Positions 52,538 through 61,079 of a stretch of DNA of 64,000 nt are shown here, in pieces. How positions within the stretch are numbered: the stretch's first letter is position 1; every line of letters begins with the position of its first letter. Under the pieces are notes generated by a model that did not search any database, had not been told where the DNA came from, and saw only the letters and a program-made list of their open reading frames with translations. Source of the DNA: Erythrobacter sp047872805 (GTDB taxonomy: Bacteria > Pseudomonadota > Alphaproteobacteria > Sphingomonadales > Sphingomonadaceae); the NCBI RefSeq assembly GCF_047872805.1, contig NZ_JBLQUK010000001.1:124001-188000 (forward strand). The letters are read 5' to 3'. The position numbers were made by a program, and so were the translations under genes.

Positions 52538-54441
52538 CAGTCGCCGCCGCTCTCCGGCCCTCCATCAGAACTGGCCCGCACTTCAGCCACCCATTTGTCG
52601 ACATTTTCTTCCATGATCGACAAGGGAACCGGTCCACTCTTCAGGATGGTGTCATGAAAGCCGCGAATGTCGAATTGGTCGCCCAATTCGTCGCGGGCGC
52701 CTTCGCGCAGCTCCATGATCTTGAGCTTGCCGATCATATAGGCCGTGGCCTGACCCGGCGTCGTGATATACCGCTCGATCGCCTTGACGATGTCGCCTTG
52801 CGGATTGGGCGTGTTGTCAGTCAGGTACTGGATGGCCTCTTCGCGAGTCCAGCGTTTGGAATGGATGCCGGTGTCCACCACCAATCGGCAAGCGCGCCAC
52901 AATTCCATCCCAAGTCGCCCGAAATCGGAATAGGGATCGGTGTAAAATCCCATGTCCTTGCCGAGTTCCTCGGAATACAGACCCCAGCCTTCGGAATAGG
53001 CGGTGACCCCGCCGAACCTGCGAAACGCGGGCAAATCGCCAAGCTGGGTCTGGATTGACCGCTGCAGGTGATGGCCCGGCAACCCTTCGTGATAAGCCAG
53101 CGCCTCTAGCTCATTCTTCGACATGTCGCGCAGATTGTAGAGGTTGACGTAATATGTGCCGGGGCGCGAACCATCCGGCGCAGGGCTTTGATAAAACGCC
53201 TTGCCGCCGCTTTTCTCGCGGAATGCCTCCACGGGTTTGATCACCAGAGGGTCGGTTGGCAGCACGCCGAACCATTCGGGCAGCCTCTCGCCCAGCGCGT
53301 CGATCCGCGCTTGCGCATCGGCCAGATATTCTTCGCGCGTTGTGTAGTAGAAACGTTCATCGCTACGGGTGAATTCAAAGAATTCCTGCAGGCTCCCCTC
53401 AAATCCGACCTGCGCCATGATTGCGCGCATCTCGCCGTGAATGCGGTCCACTTCGCGCAGGCCAATATTGTGAATCTCATCGGCAGAAAGGTCGGTGGTG
53501 GTGTAACTGCCGAGCAGCGCGGCGTAATATTCATCTCCGCGCGGCAAACGCCAGATACCGTCGTCGGTCGGCGCGACCGATTGCTGGCGGCGCATTTCAG
53601 CGAGCAGCCGGCGATAGGCAGGCAGCGCTGAGGAGTTCCACGAGGACTTCGCCATTTCAGCAAGCGCAATTGTTACACTTGGCGCAGATTCCATGCCGTC
53701 GCGCAGATCCGGGGTTAGCGGCGCGAGTTTCTTGTCGAAATCTTCCAGAACCGCATTGTTGTCGCCCGCTGCGATCAGCTCTTCGATATCGGCGATGACA
53801 TAAGGGTAAACCCAAAGCGGCGGCATCACCCCGCGCTCCGCACGCTCGCGCGATTCTGCGATCAACGCATCGACTTGCGGACCTATTCTTTCGATGCGCG
53901 CGACATAGGCTTCGGCATCTTCAAGGCTGCTGACGCGGTGGATGTTGATCAGAAATGCCGGAATGCCAGTGTGCGCGCCGCGGCGGTGATCGAACAGGAA
54001 TTCATATTCCCGGAACGGCTGGAGCGAGGCGCGGCGCTCAGCAAGCATTTCGAACAGGCGATAGGACAATGCGTCCTGTTCTGACAATTCGCTGAGTTCA
54101 AATCCTTGCTGCATTGCCAAAGAAGTGTCCTGCAACAGGCGAAATGCGGCTTCGTCGGCCTCATCCGAAACCTCATCCCAGCGACCGTAATCAGCATCGC
54201 GTATCCCGCGATAGGATTTGCTTTCAGGAGACAGCGCCAGCGCCGCACCATCATAATCTTCGAACAGTTCCGCAAGCGTCGTCTGCGACTCGGGTGCTGT
54301 TTCAGCGAACGTTGGAACAGGCTCGGGCGCAGGCGGGGCAGATGTGGCAAGCGGAGTTTGCGCCATGTTGCAACCTGCAAGTGCCAATGCCGATATAGAT
54401 ACGAAGATCAGGTGGTTGCTGGTAGCTTGAAGGCGACGCAT
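52537..54441 (-). CDS. DUF885 family lipoprotein, predicted metallopeptidase
   Basis: A 634-aa exported protein. Lipobox ALAGC (about residues 19-23) follows a signal sequence. The DUF885 domain shows the HExxH-type motif ALAYHEGLPGHHLQRSI, followed by GGVTAYSEGWGLYSEELG with the third ligand Glu. These are features of a zinc peptidase related to the M3/M32 clan; activity is inferred. The start ATG 54441 has AGGAGA 7 bp upstream. It lies between the two AraC paralogues and is coupled to copy 1. Confidence 0.88.
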   Translation of the reverse strand: MRRLQATSNHLIFVSISALALAGCNMAQTPLATSAPPAPEPVPTFAETAPESQTTLAELFEDYDGAALALSPESKSYRGIRDADYGRWDEVSDEADEAAFRLLQDTSLAMQQGFELSELSEQDALSYRLFEMLAERRASLQPFREYEFLFDHRRGAHTGIPAFLINIHRVSSLEDAEAYVARIERIGPQVDALIAESRERAERGVMPPLWVYPYVIADIEELIAAGDNNAVLEDFDKKLAPLTPDLRDGMESAPSVTIALAEMAKSSWNSSALPAYRRLLAEMRRQQSVAPTDDGIWRLPRGDEYYAALLGSYTTTDLSADEIHNIGLREVDRIHGEMRAIMAQVGFEGSLQEFFEFTRSDERFYYTTREEYLADAQARIDALGERLPEWFGVLPTDPLVIKPVEAFREKSGGKAFYQSPAPDGSRPGTYYVNLYNLRDMSKNELEALAYHEGLPGHHLQRSIQTQLGDLPAFRRFGGVTAYSEGWGLYSEELGKDMGFYTDPYSDFGRLGMELWRACRLVVDTGIHSKRWTREEAIQYLTDNTPNPQGDIVKAIERYITTPGQATAYMIGKLKIMELREGARDELGDQFDIRGFHDTILKSGPVPLSIMEENVDKWVAEVRASSDGGPESGGD

Positions 54442-54511
54442 GGATTCTCTCCTCGTTCAATTTTTTGTTGCGACAACGTCACTGGGCGGGATTGGTGCCC
54501 CAAGCCATCCG

Positions 54512-55438
54512 TCAGGAACCCAGCTCGCGCAAATTCTTGGGTGCAATCATTTCTGTCAGATACGGACTGTCAGGGTCTTTTAGACGCGCGGGCGTGCGTC
54601 CGACAAAGCGGTTTATCTCTCTGATCATATGCGATTGATCAAAGAACGCCTCCCCCAGTTCGGCTTCGAATTCCGGGGTCAATTTCGGGAAGGACAGCAG
54701 CGCCGCCGCTCTCAGCGCGCGATATTTGCGCGCCAGCGCTTGCGGCGAAAGACCGAAATATCGCTCGGTCAGGCGCTGAACCTGCCGCTCCGAATAGGCG
54801 GCCCTTGCCAGCAGATCTCTGAGATCGGGGTTAAGCGCAGAGCCAAGCCAGGTGTTCACAACTTTGATAAGCTCGGCATGGCGGGAATTGATCGGTTTGA
54901 CCTTGCCGCCGATATAATCGCCAAGGGCAAGCGCGCATTCATGCCCGGTCATCTCGCCCGCGCGGTATTTTGCATTGAGCTCGCTGCCCCGCACTGCAAT
55001 TTCATCGCCCAGCACTTCGCTGGCGGCGCGCAATCGATCGCGGTGCTCTCCGGCATGGAGGCCCGTCAGCGCCGCCCATCCAAGCGGTGTCAGCGCCGCG
55101 CCAATCGCATGAAATGGGCCGTCGACAAATATCGGATTGGCGGTCGAAAGCGGCGTCATCAGCGCAACTTCATGATTCGGATCGCGGTGACCGGCGCGAA
55201 AGTGCATTTCGCCTTTGCCATAGGGAAACAGCGCAAGGTGTCCGACCGATGATGGTTGAACATCGCGGAATTTCCGTTCGTCGCAGCGGAAATGATACAA
55301 TGTCGTGACAAAGTCACTAACCGCGGCAGGCGGCGCGAAATAATCGACTTGGATTAGCGAGCTTGCGGTAAGCTCAAGCCCCGGCTCCGCGGTATCCATG
55401 CCGTTTTCAGCTCTGATCGAGTCTTGGAAATCAACCAT
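54512..55438 (-). CDS. AraC-family regulator (copy 2)
   Basis: About 308 aa. N-terminal sensing domain (IQVDYFAPPAAVSDFVTTLYHF; GAALTPLGWAALTGL) and C-terminal HTH (YSERQVQRLTERYFGLSP; FFDQSHMIREINRFVGRTPARL). The segments LTPLGWA and FDQ-x-H-x-IR are shared with copy 1. The start is uncertain: 55438, 55462 and 55399 are candidates; the frame continues to 55774, but a terminator at 55490-55521 in the same direction makes those longer starts unlikely. Confidence 0.87.
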   Translation of the reverse strand: MVDFQDSIRAENGMDTAEPGLELTASSLIQVDYFAPPAAVSDFVTTLYHFRCDERKFRDVQPSSVGHLALFPYGKGEMHFRAGHRDPNHEVALMTPLSTANPIFVDGPFHAIGAALTPLGWAALTGLHAGEHRDRLRAASEVLGDEIAVRGSELNAKYRAGEMTGHECALALGDYIGGKVKPINSRHAELIKVVNTWLGSALNPDLRDLLARAAYSERQVQRLTERYFGLSPQALARKYRALRAAALLSFPKLTPEFEAELGEAFFDQSHMIREINRFVGRTPARLKDPDSPYLTEMIAPKNLRELGS

Positions 55439-55489
55439 TTTGTGCGCCCCGCTGTCGTGCATGTAACGCGGCTGAGGCTGATTTGACAC

Positions 55490-55521
55490 AAAAAAAGGGC
55501 GGCCACGGTTAATGGCCGCCC
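55490..55521 (-). terminator. Intrinsic terminator of the candidate sRNA
   Basis: Perfect 9-bp stem GGGCGGCCA/TGGCCGCCC with a 7-base loop (55506-55512) followed by seven U on the minus strand. Strong terminator upstream of AraC copy 2 in the same direction. Confidence 0.85.
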
Positions 55522-55597
55522 ATTTGAGTTGAGGAACTCTTCGCATTGCTGCTCCGAGCCCTTCGGGTCGCAAAGAATGCCTAGCGTGAGGCATTCG
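55490..55597 (-). ncRNA. Candidate small RNA with four hairpins
   Basis: About 108 nt on the minus strand. From 5' to 3': hairpin GAATGCCT-CACGCT-AGGCATTC (55596-55575), a second stem pairing TCTTTGC with GCGAAGA around a CCCGAAGGG hairpin, a third hairpin GAGTT-CCTC-AACTC (55539-55526) with an exposed CCUC loop complementary to Shine-Dalgarno sequences, and an intrinsic terminator (55521-55490). A TACAAT -10-like element lies at 55609-55604, about 7 bp before the proposed 5' end; no clear -35 is seen. The repeat TCGCAAAGAAT occurs at 55568-55578 and 55595-55605, flanking the first hairpin. Structure and promoter favour a real RNA; an alternative is an attenuator leader for the AraC gene. Confidence 0.6.
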
Positions 55598-55735
55598 CAA
55601 AGAATTGTATGCAAACGACAAGCTCTTGAAATGGGGCAGGCTAACGGGAATTGTCATATTCTTGTGGCCGAAATTGGCACTGCGCGCTTCGCCCCTAGCG
55701 GGATGGCGCGCGAGGATCCTTTCGACATAATCGCT

Positions 55736-55773
55736 GTTTTGTTGCTTAGGCCCAGTTTTGTTGCTTAGGCCCA
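55736..55773. repeat. Perfect 19-bp tandem duplication before pyrD
   Basis: GTTTTGTTGCTTAGGCCCA is present twice without spacer (55736-55754 and 55755-55773), ending 4 bp before the pyrD ATG. It replaces the usual ribosome-site region and may be a recent slippage event. Confidence 0.95.
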
Positions 55774-55777
55774 ACCG

Positions 55778-56845
55778 ATGCCCTTCCGCCCCAGATTATT
55801 CGACTTCGTCCGGCCAGCGATCTTTACGCTCGATTCGGAAACTGGTCACCGCTTGGCCATCACAACGCTAAAGGCTCTCCCGACAAGAGGTGCGCGTTCT
55901 TCGCTGGCGCAGCCCGGTCGACTCGCAATCAAGATCGCCGGGCTCGACTTTCCCAATCCGGTGGGCGTTGCCGCGGGATTCGACAAAGACGCTGAGGTTC
56001 CCGACGCCCTGCTCGGCCTTGGCTTTGGCTTTACCGAGGTTGGCTCAATCACACCTTTGCCGCAGGCGGGAAACCCCAAACCCCGGCTGTTCCGGCTGGT
56101 AGAGGACAAAGCTGTTATCAATCGCATGGGGTTCAACAACGCCGGGGCACAGGCGGCACTGGAACGGCTAAACGCGAGACAAGGCAGGCCGGGGATCGTC
56201 GGGATCAACATCGGCGCGAACAAGGATTCCGATGATCGCGTCGCAGACTATGCGAAAATGGCGCGGATGATGACCCCGCTGGCAAGCTATCTTGCCGTCA
56301 ACATTTCCAGCCCCAACACACCTGGGCTGCGCGCCTTGCAGGATGAGGCAGCGCTGACCGGGTTGATCGACGCAGTGATCGAAGCGCGCGCAGCGGCAGG
56401 GGGCACTGAACTTCCGCCCATTTTTCTCAAAGTCGCGCCCGACCTTGAGCCCGCGGATATTGATGCGATAGCGCGGATTGCACTGGACAAGGGCCTCGAT
56501 GCGCTGATTGTGTCCAACACCACCGTATCACGCCCGCAGCTTTCTTCGCACCATTCCGGAGAGGCGGGCGGGCTGTCAGGCGCCCCGTTGCGATCGTTGG
56601 CGCTTGAGCGACTGCGCGATTTCCGCAAGGCGACAGGCGGCGCAATCCCGCTCATCGGGGTTGGCGGCATCGCCAGCGCGGATCATGCGTGGGAGCGCAT
56701 TCGCGCCGGTGCCAGTCTGATCCAGTTGTATTCTGCAATGGTCTATCATGGGCCGGGCCTGGGTGCGCGAATCGCCGATGGCTTGGAACGATTAATGCGG
56801 CGTGATGGCTATGCCAGCATTGCAGAGGCGGTTGGAAGCGAATAG
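55778..56845 (+). CDS. pyrD: Dihydroorotate dehydrogenase (quinone), class 2
   Basis: Oxidises dihydroorotate to orotate in pyrimidine synthesis, passing electrons to quinone at the membrane. The 355-aa length and N-terminal helix (LFDFVRPAIFTLDSETGHRL) mark class 2. FMN and active-site segments: FPNPVGVAAGFDKDAEVPD, GFTEVGSITPLPQAGNP, LAVNISSPNTPGLRALQ with the catalytic Ser, and LIGVGGIASADHAWERI. The ATG is preceded by a tandem duplication rather than an obvious Shine-Dalgarno. ggt follows 11 bp downstream. Confidence 0.97.
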   Translation: MPFRPRLFDFVRPAIFTLDSETGHRLAITTLKALPTRGARSSLAQPGRLAIKIAGLDFPNPVGVAAGFDKDAEVPDALLGLGFGFTEVGSITPLPQAGNPKPRLFRLVEDKAVINRMGFNNAGAQAALERLNARQGRPGIVGINIGANKDSDDRVADYAKMARMMTPLASYLAVNISSPNTPGLRALQDEAALTGLIDAVIEARAAAGGTELPPIFLKVAPDLEPADIDAIARIALDKGLDALIVSNTTVSRPQLSSHHSGEAGGLSGAPLRSLALERLRDFRKATGGAIPLIGVGGIASADHAWERIRAGASLIQLYSAMVYHGPGLGARIADGLERLMRRDGYASIAEAVGSE

Positions 56846-56856
56846 CACGCCCGGTT

Positions 56857-58572
56857 ATGTTCAGACCATATGCTTTGCTCGCACCTTTCGCTCTCCTTGT
56901 CTCAGGTTGTGCCGGATATAATGCGCCACCCGTTGCGGTCAGCGAACCTGCGCCCGTTGCCTCGCAAGGCGCGGTCAGCACCGCTGATCCGCGTGCAACC
57001 GCAGCAGGTGAAGCAATCCTTGCTCAAGGTGGATCTGCAACCGACGCCGCGATTGCGGTGATGCTTGCGCTGACGGTGGTCGAACCGCAAAGTTCCGGCA
57101 TCGGCGGCGGCGGGTTCATGGTCCTCGCCGGAGACGACGGCGTTGTCACCTTCGATGGACGCGAAACGGCACCGGCAGCCGCAACCGGCGCGCGCTTTCT
57201 GGATGAAGACGGCGAACCGCTCCCCTATACAGAGCGCGTGATATCCGGGCTTAGCGTGGGCATACCCGGCAATATCGCTTTGGCTGCGCAGGCGCATGAG
57301 CGTTACGGGAAGGTCCCTTGGGCGGATTTGTTTGCGCCCGCTATCGCGCTGGCTCGCGACGGTTTTTTGATGAACCGCCGCCTCAACGATTCCCTGTCGA
57401 GCGCCGCAGAGCGCGCCAGCAACACCGAAGCCGCCCGCGCAATTTTCTTCGGTGCTGACGGAGCGCCGCTGCCGGTCGGCACCTTGATAAAGGTGCCAGA
57501 GCTTGCCGAAACCTTTGAACGAATTGCGTCGCGGGGCCCTTCGGCAATGTATGAAACCGGTGCGGAGGCGCTGGCCGACTATGTCGCGGCAGAAACGCCG
57601 CGCGATGGCCGCATGACCGCCGCAGATGTGCGCAGCTATGCCGCGAAGGAGCGCGATCCGGTCTGCACCCGCTACCGCGTGTACAAAATTTGCGGCATGG
57701 GTCCACCAAGTTCTGGCGGGGTTGCAGTTGCGCAAATGCTGGGTCAGTTGGAGCGCTTTGACCTTGCTCAACTGGGCCCTCAAAGTCCGCAATTCTGGCA
57801 CCTTTTCCTCGAATCGCAGCGCATCGCCTATGCCGACAGAGAAGTTTACCTTGCCGATCAGGATTTCGTCGAAGTGCCTGTCGCTGGGCTGGTCGATCCC
57901 GCCTATATCGCAGCGCGCAGCGCGCTGATTGATCCAGGTGCCGCGATGGCAAACGCCGAACCCGGTGTTCCGCAGGGCGCGCCGCTGGCGCGCGCTGACG
58001 GCAACGAACCACCAGAAAGCGGAACCACCCATTTCTCGATCGTCGATGCTGAAGGCAATGCCGTCAGCTACACCTCCACGGTCGAAGGGGCGTTTGGGTC
58101 GGGGCTGCATTTTGGCGGGTTCTACCTCAACAATGAGCTCACCGATTTCAGCTCCTCGCCCGCGATAAACGGCGTTCCTGTCGCCAATCGGGTCGAGGGC
58201 GGCAAACGCCCCCGGTCTTCGATGGCTCCGACCATCGTGTTTGATCAGGACGGCGAAATCATTCTCGTAATCGGCGCGGCTGGGGGGCCAACTATCCCGG
58301 TTCAGGTGGCGCGCTCGATCATCGGAGTGCTCGATTTCGGAATGACCGCAGAGGAGGCATTGGGCCTGCCACTGATTATGGCGTTCGGTTCGACAATTAT
58401 CACCGAAGAGGGCAGCTCAGTTGCTGCCATGGCCGATGAATTGCAGGCGTTGGGCCACGGTGAGCTGCGCCTGCTTTCCCCACGCGGAAAGGCAAACGCC
58501 TTGCGCCGCACTCCGGATGGCTGGGAATCGGCCGGAGATCCGCGCGTCGCCGCAATGCTGGGATACGAATAA
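56857..58572 (+). CDS. ggt: Gamma-glutamyltransferase, lipoprotein form
   Basis: A 571-aa Ntn-hydrolase that cleaves gamma-glutamyl bonds of glutathione and similar compounds in the periplasm. Lipobox VSGC (about residues 15-18) suggests membrane anchoring. Core features: GGSATDAAIAVMLALTVVEP, SGIGGGGFMV, FDGRETAP, and the autocleavage site with catalytic Thr in ESGTTHFSIVDAEGNAVS, then NNELTDFS. The small subunit follows the TTHFS point. Same strand as pyrD, short gap. Confidence 0.94.
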   Translation: MFRPYALLAPFALLVSGCAGYNAPPVAVSEPAPVASQGAVSTADPRATAAGEAILAQGGSATDAAIAVMLALTVVEPQSSGIGGGGFMVLAGDDGVVTFDGRETAPAAATGARFLDEDGEPLPYTERVISGLSVGIPGNIALAAQAHERYGKVPWADLFAPAIALARDGFLMNRRLNDSLSSAAERASNTEAARAIFFGADGAPLPVGTLIKVPELAETFERIASRGPSAMYETGAEALADYVAAETPRDGRMTAADVRSYAAKERDPVCTRYRVYKICGMGPPSSGGVAVAQMLGQLERFDLAQLGPQSPQFWHLFLESQRIAYADREVYLADQDFVEVPVAGLVDPAYIAARSALIDPGAAMANAEPGVPQGAPLARADGNEPPESGTTHFSIVDAEGNAVSYTSTVEGAFGSGLHFGGFYLNNELTDFSSSPAINGVPVANRVEGGKRPRSSMAPTIVFDQDGEIILVIGAAGGPTIPVQVARSIIGVLDFGMTAEEALGLPLIMAFGSTIITEEGSSVAAMADELQALGHGELRLLSPRGKANALRRTPDGWESAGDPRVAAMLGYE

Positions 58573-58731
58573 TCCGCCGGACGATTGAGCATCCTCCTTA
58601 AGGATTGAGCAGGCCCAGCATCAGCGACGCTTGCCGCTGCGACGCAGAGCCACTAATTCCAAGCGATGAGTATAACATTTGAAGCTCTGTAGAGGCTGAA
58701 AGCAGCCCAGAAGGAGCGGGAAGAGGAACTC

Positions 58732-60585
58732 TTGTCCGTGCACGCCCCCAATATTTCGCCCGTGGTCAATCCGGCGGATGACCAGATTCTTCAGGATATC
58801 GATAGCGCGCGCAACCTTGTCGAATTGTTCCTGAAGCGCGCCGAAGAGGGTGGCGATGCGCCATTCCTGGGCCGCAAGCAGGGCGGTGCCTGGCTAACCC
58901 AAAGCTGGCGCGAAGTCGCTGATCAAGTCTGCCTGCTCGCCGAAAGCCTCCGCCATCTCGGACTGAACGATGGAGACCGGGTCGCGCTGATCTCTGAGAA
59001 CCGCCCTGAATGGTGTATCGCGGACCTCGCCATCATGGCGGCAGGATGCATTTCGGTGCCAACCTACATCACCAATACACAGCGCGATCATGCGCATATT
59101 TTCGACAATTCGGGCGCACGAGCGGTGTTCGTTGCCAATGAGAAACTGCTCGCCCCGCTGGTCGGCGCAATTGCACGGACCGGTCTGGCCGAGCATATAA
59201 TCGGCATTGATGACCTTCACCGCAAACAGGCGAGCAGTGTAGAATACCACGCTTGGGACGATCTGATCGCAGGGGACGCGGTCGCTGCGCGCGCTTCGGT
59301 GGTTGCGAGAATTGGATCGATCAGCCGGGCCGACACCGCCTGCATCATCTACACCAGCGGAACCGGAGGGGCGCCGCGCGGAGTAAGACAGCACCACGGC
59401 GCAATCCTCTGCAACATTGCTGGCGCGGGAGAAATCGTCATCAATGATTTCGGGGTAGAAAACGAACGTTTCTTGTCCTTCCTCCCGCTTAGCCATGCTT
59501 ATGAGCACACCGCCGGGCAGTATCTTCCCATCGCTTTGGGCGGCGAGATTTTCTATTCCGAAGGGCTGGAGAAGCTCGCCTCCAATATCGAGGAGGTGCG
59601 GCCGACAATCATGGTCGTGGTCCCGCGCCTGTTCGAAGTGCTGCGCACGCGGATCATGAAGCAGGTCGAGAAACAGGGCCGTCTGGCCAATTTCATGATG
59701 GATAGCGCACTGAAAATCAGCGAGAAATCACGCGACGGCAAGGCCAGAAAGCGCGACCGGCCGATCAATTTCCTCGTCGAAAAGACCCTGCGCCCCAAGA
59801 TCAGGGCAAAGTTCGGGGGGCGCATCAAGGCAATGGTGTCGGGCGGCGCGCCGCTCAACCCCGAAGTCGGCAATTTCTTCGATGCTATGGGTCTGGTGAT
59901 GCTGCAGGGATACGGCCAGACCGAGGCCGGACCGATCATGAGCTGCAATCGCCCCGCGGCGGGGCTCAAGATGGATACGGTCGGCCCGCCGATGCGCGGA
60001 GTCGAGCTAAAGATTGCAGAGGACGGCGAAATCCTGTGCCGGGGCGAATTGGTGATGCAAGGTTATTGGCGAAACGATGCCGAAACCGCGCGCACGATTG
60101 TCGATGGCTGGCTGCACACTGGCGATATCGGCCATCTCGATGACAAGGGGCGGATAGTCATCACCGACCGCAAAAAAGACATGATCGTCAATGACAAGGG
60201 TGACAATGTCGCGCCGCAAAAGATCGAAGGCATGCTGACATTACAGCCCGAAATCGCTCAGGCCATGGTGAGCGGCGACAAACGGCCCTATATCGTCGGG
60301 CTGATCGTGCCCGAGGCCGAATGGGCGCTGGAATGGGCGCGCGCGAATGATGAGAAATTCGACCTGAAAGCGCTGCAGGAGCTTCCCGCCTTCAAAAACG
60401 CGGTGCGCGCAGCGGTTGACCGGACCAATGCCGATTTGTCGGTGATCGAGAAAGTGCGGCAGTTTGCCTTTGCCGATGAGATGTTCACGATCGACAATGA
60501 AGAATTGACCCCGAAACAATCCATCCGCCGCCACAAGATCCGCGACCGGTATAAGGACAAGATTGACGGGCTTTATCGGGGTTAG
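58732..60585 (+). CDS. Long-chain acyl-CoA ligase (AMP-forming)
   Basis: A 617-aa adenylate-forming enzyme activating fatty acids. ATP/AMP motif CIIYTSGTGGAPRGV, then GYGQTEAGP, HTGDIGHLDDKGRIVITDRKKDMI and NVAPQKIEG. Closest to the FadD15/long-chain group by length and the LSFLPLSHAYEH segment. Start TTG 58732 has AGAGG 5 bp upstream; GTG 58738 is an alternative. Its stop overlaps the stop of the convergent gene at 60582 (TTAG). Substrate chain length not determinable. Confidence 0.92.
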   Translation: MSVHAPNISPVVNPADDQILQDIDSARNLVELFLKRAEEGGDAPFLGRKQGGAWLTQSWREVADQVCLLAESLRHLGLNDGDRVALISENRPEWCIADLAIMAAGCISVPTYITNTQRDHAHIFDNSGARAVFVANEKLLAPLVGAIARTGLAEHIIGIDDLHRKQASSVEYHAWDDLIAGDAVAARASVVARIGSISRADTACIIYTSGTGGAPRGVRQHHGAILCNIAGAGEIVINDFGVENERFLSFLPLSHAYEHTAGQYLPIALGGEIFYSEGLEKLASNIEEVRPTIMVVVPRLFEVLRTRIMKQVEKQGRLANFMMDSALKISEKSRDGKARKRDRPINFLVEKTLRPKIRAKFGGRIKAMVSGGAPLNPEVGNFFDAMGLVMLQGYGQTEAGPIMSCNRPAAGLKMDTVGPPMRGVELKIAEDGEILCRGELVMQGYWRNDAETARTIVDGWLHTGDIGHLDDKGRIVITDRKKDMIVNDKGDNVAPQKIEGMLTLQPEIAQAMVSGDKRPYIVGLIVPEAEWALEWARANDEKFDLKALQELPAFKNAVRAAVDRTNADLSVIEKVRQFAFADEMFTIDNEELTPKQSIRRHKIRDRYKDKIDGLYRG

Positions 60586-61079
60586 GGCTTTTGCAGATCG
60601 GCGAGTAACTTTGCGTCACTCAAGATGTTTCGCACCTGATCGCTGATTGAACGACCATCATTTGCAGTGACGCGGAGCAGTTCCATTCGTTCTGCATCGA
60701 TCCACAAGCGGTCCGGGGTCACATCTTCTCTGTCTAGGGGCAAATGCCGCGTAACGATAAAAGGGTTGCGGTCCTCGTCGTAAAGAACCTGCAATGTGCA
60801 ATGCGCGAGCACGTGTCTTAGCGGACGAAGGCTCCGCCAGCGGTCAATGCGCTTTATCAAATTCTTGATGCGCCGGGCATCGCTTTTTTCGAGTCGGGCA
60901 CGCAATTGGTCGATACTGCTCAACGGGCCATTCTTGATCGGCAGGTCAAGCCGCAGGCACAAATGCCCGATCGCCTGTTCTGCTTGGGCAGAGCTGGTCA
61001 GGACACGCGCCAACCACTGATGTGCGTCAGCCAGATCTTCTTTCGGCTCTACCAACGCAATTGGAAGAGTTTCACTCAC
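60582..61079 (-). CDS. Hypothetical protein with HEPN-like R-x4-H motif
   Basis: A 165-aa helical protein. Two parts stand out: LTSSAQAEQAIGHLCLRLDLP near the N-terminus and RPLRHVLAHCTLQVLYD (Arg88 to His93, an R-x4-H motif) in the middle. Together these resemble HEPN-fold proteins, whose R-x4-6-H motif is the RNase site in toxins; similarity is by pattern only. GTG start at 61079 overlaps the upstream stop (GTGA), so it is coupled to the 176-aa gene. Confidence 0.65.
   Translation of the reverse strand: MSETLPIALVEPKEDLADAHQWLARVLTSSAQAEQAIGHLCLRLDLPIKNGPLSSIDQLRARLEKSDARRIKNLIKRIDRWRSLRPLRHVLAHCTLQVLYDEDRNPFIVTRHLPLDREDVTPDRLWIDAERMELLRVTANDGRSISDQVRNILSDAKLLADLQKP

Larger units (their letters stand above)
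55439..55777. other. Gene-free stretch between AraC copy 2 and pyrD
   Basis: The only stretch over 300 bases with no protein gene I can support. Going from left to right it holds the AraC leader region, a candidate small RNA on the minus strand with its own terminator, a short stretch with nothing recognised, and a 19-bp tandem duplication just before pyrD. Confidence 0.7.

Noticed and set aside
55568..55605. Two TCGCAAAGAAT copies as a CRISPR-like or mobile-element repeat
   Set aside because: Only two short copies around a hairpin; better explained as part of the candidate sRNA structure.
55439..55774. N-terminal extension of AraC copy 2 up to 55774
   Set aside because: The extension would read through a strong terminator and across the 19-bp tandem duplication, and has no counterpart in the paralogue.
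56902..58110. 402-codon minus-strand frame opposite ggt
   Set aside because: Shadow of gamma-glutamyltransferase; no conserved domain.
58666..58680. TATAACATTT, a Zur-like half-site before the acyl-CoA ligase gene
   Set aside because: The other half of the palindrome is absent, and the gene has no zinc connection.
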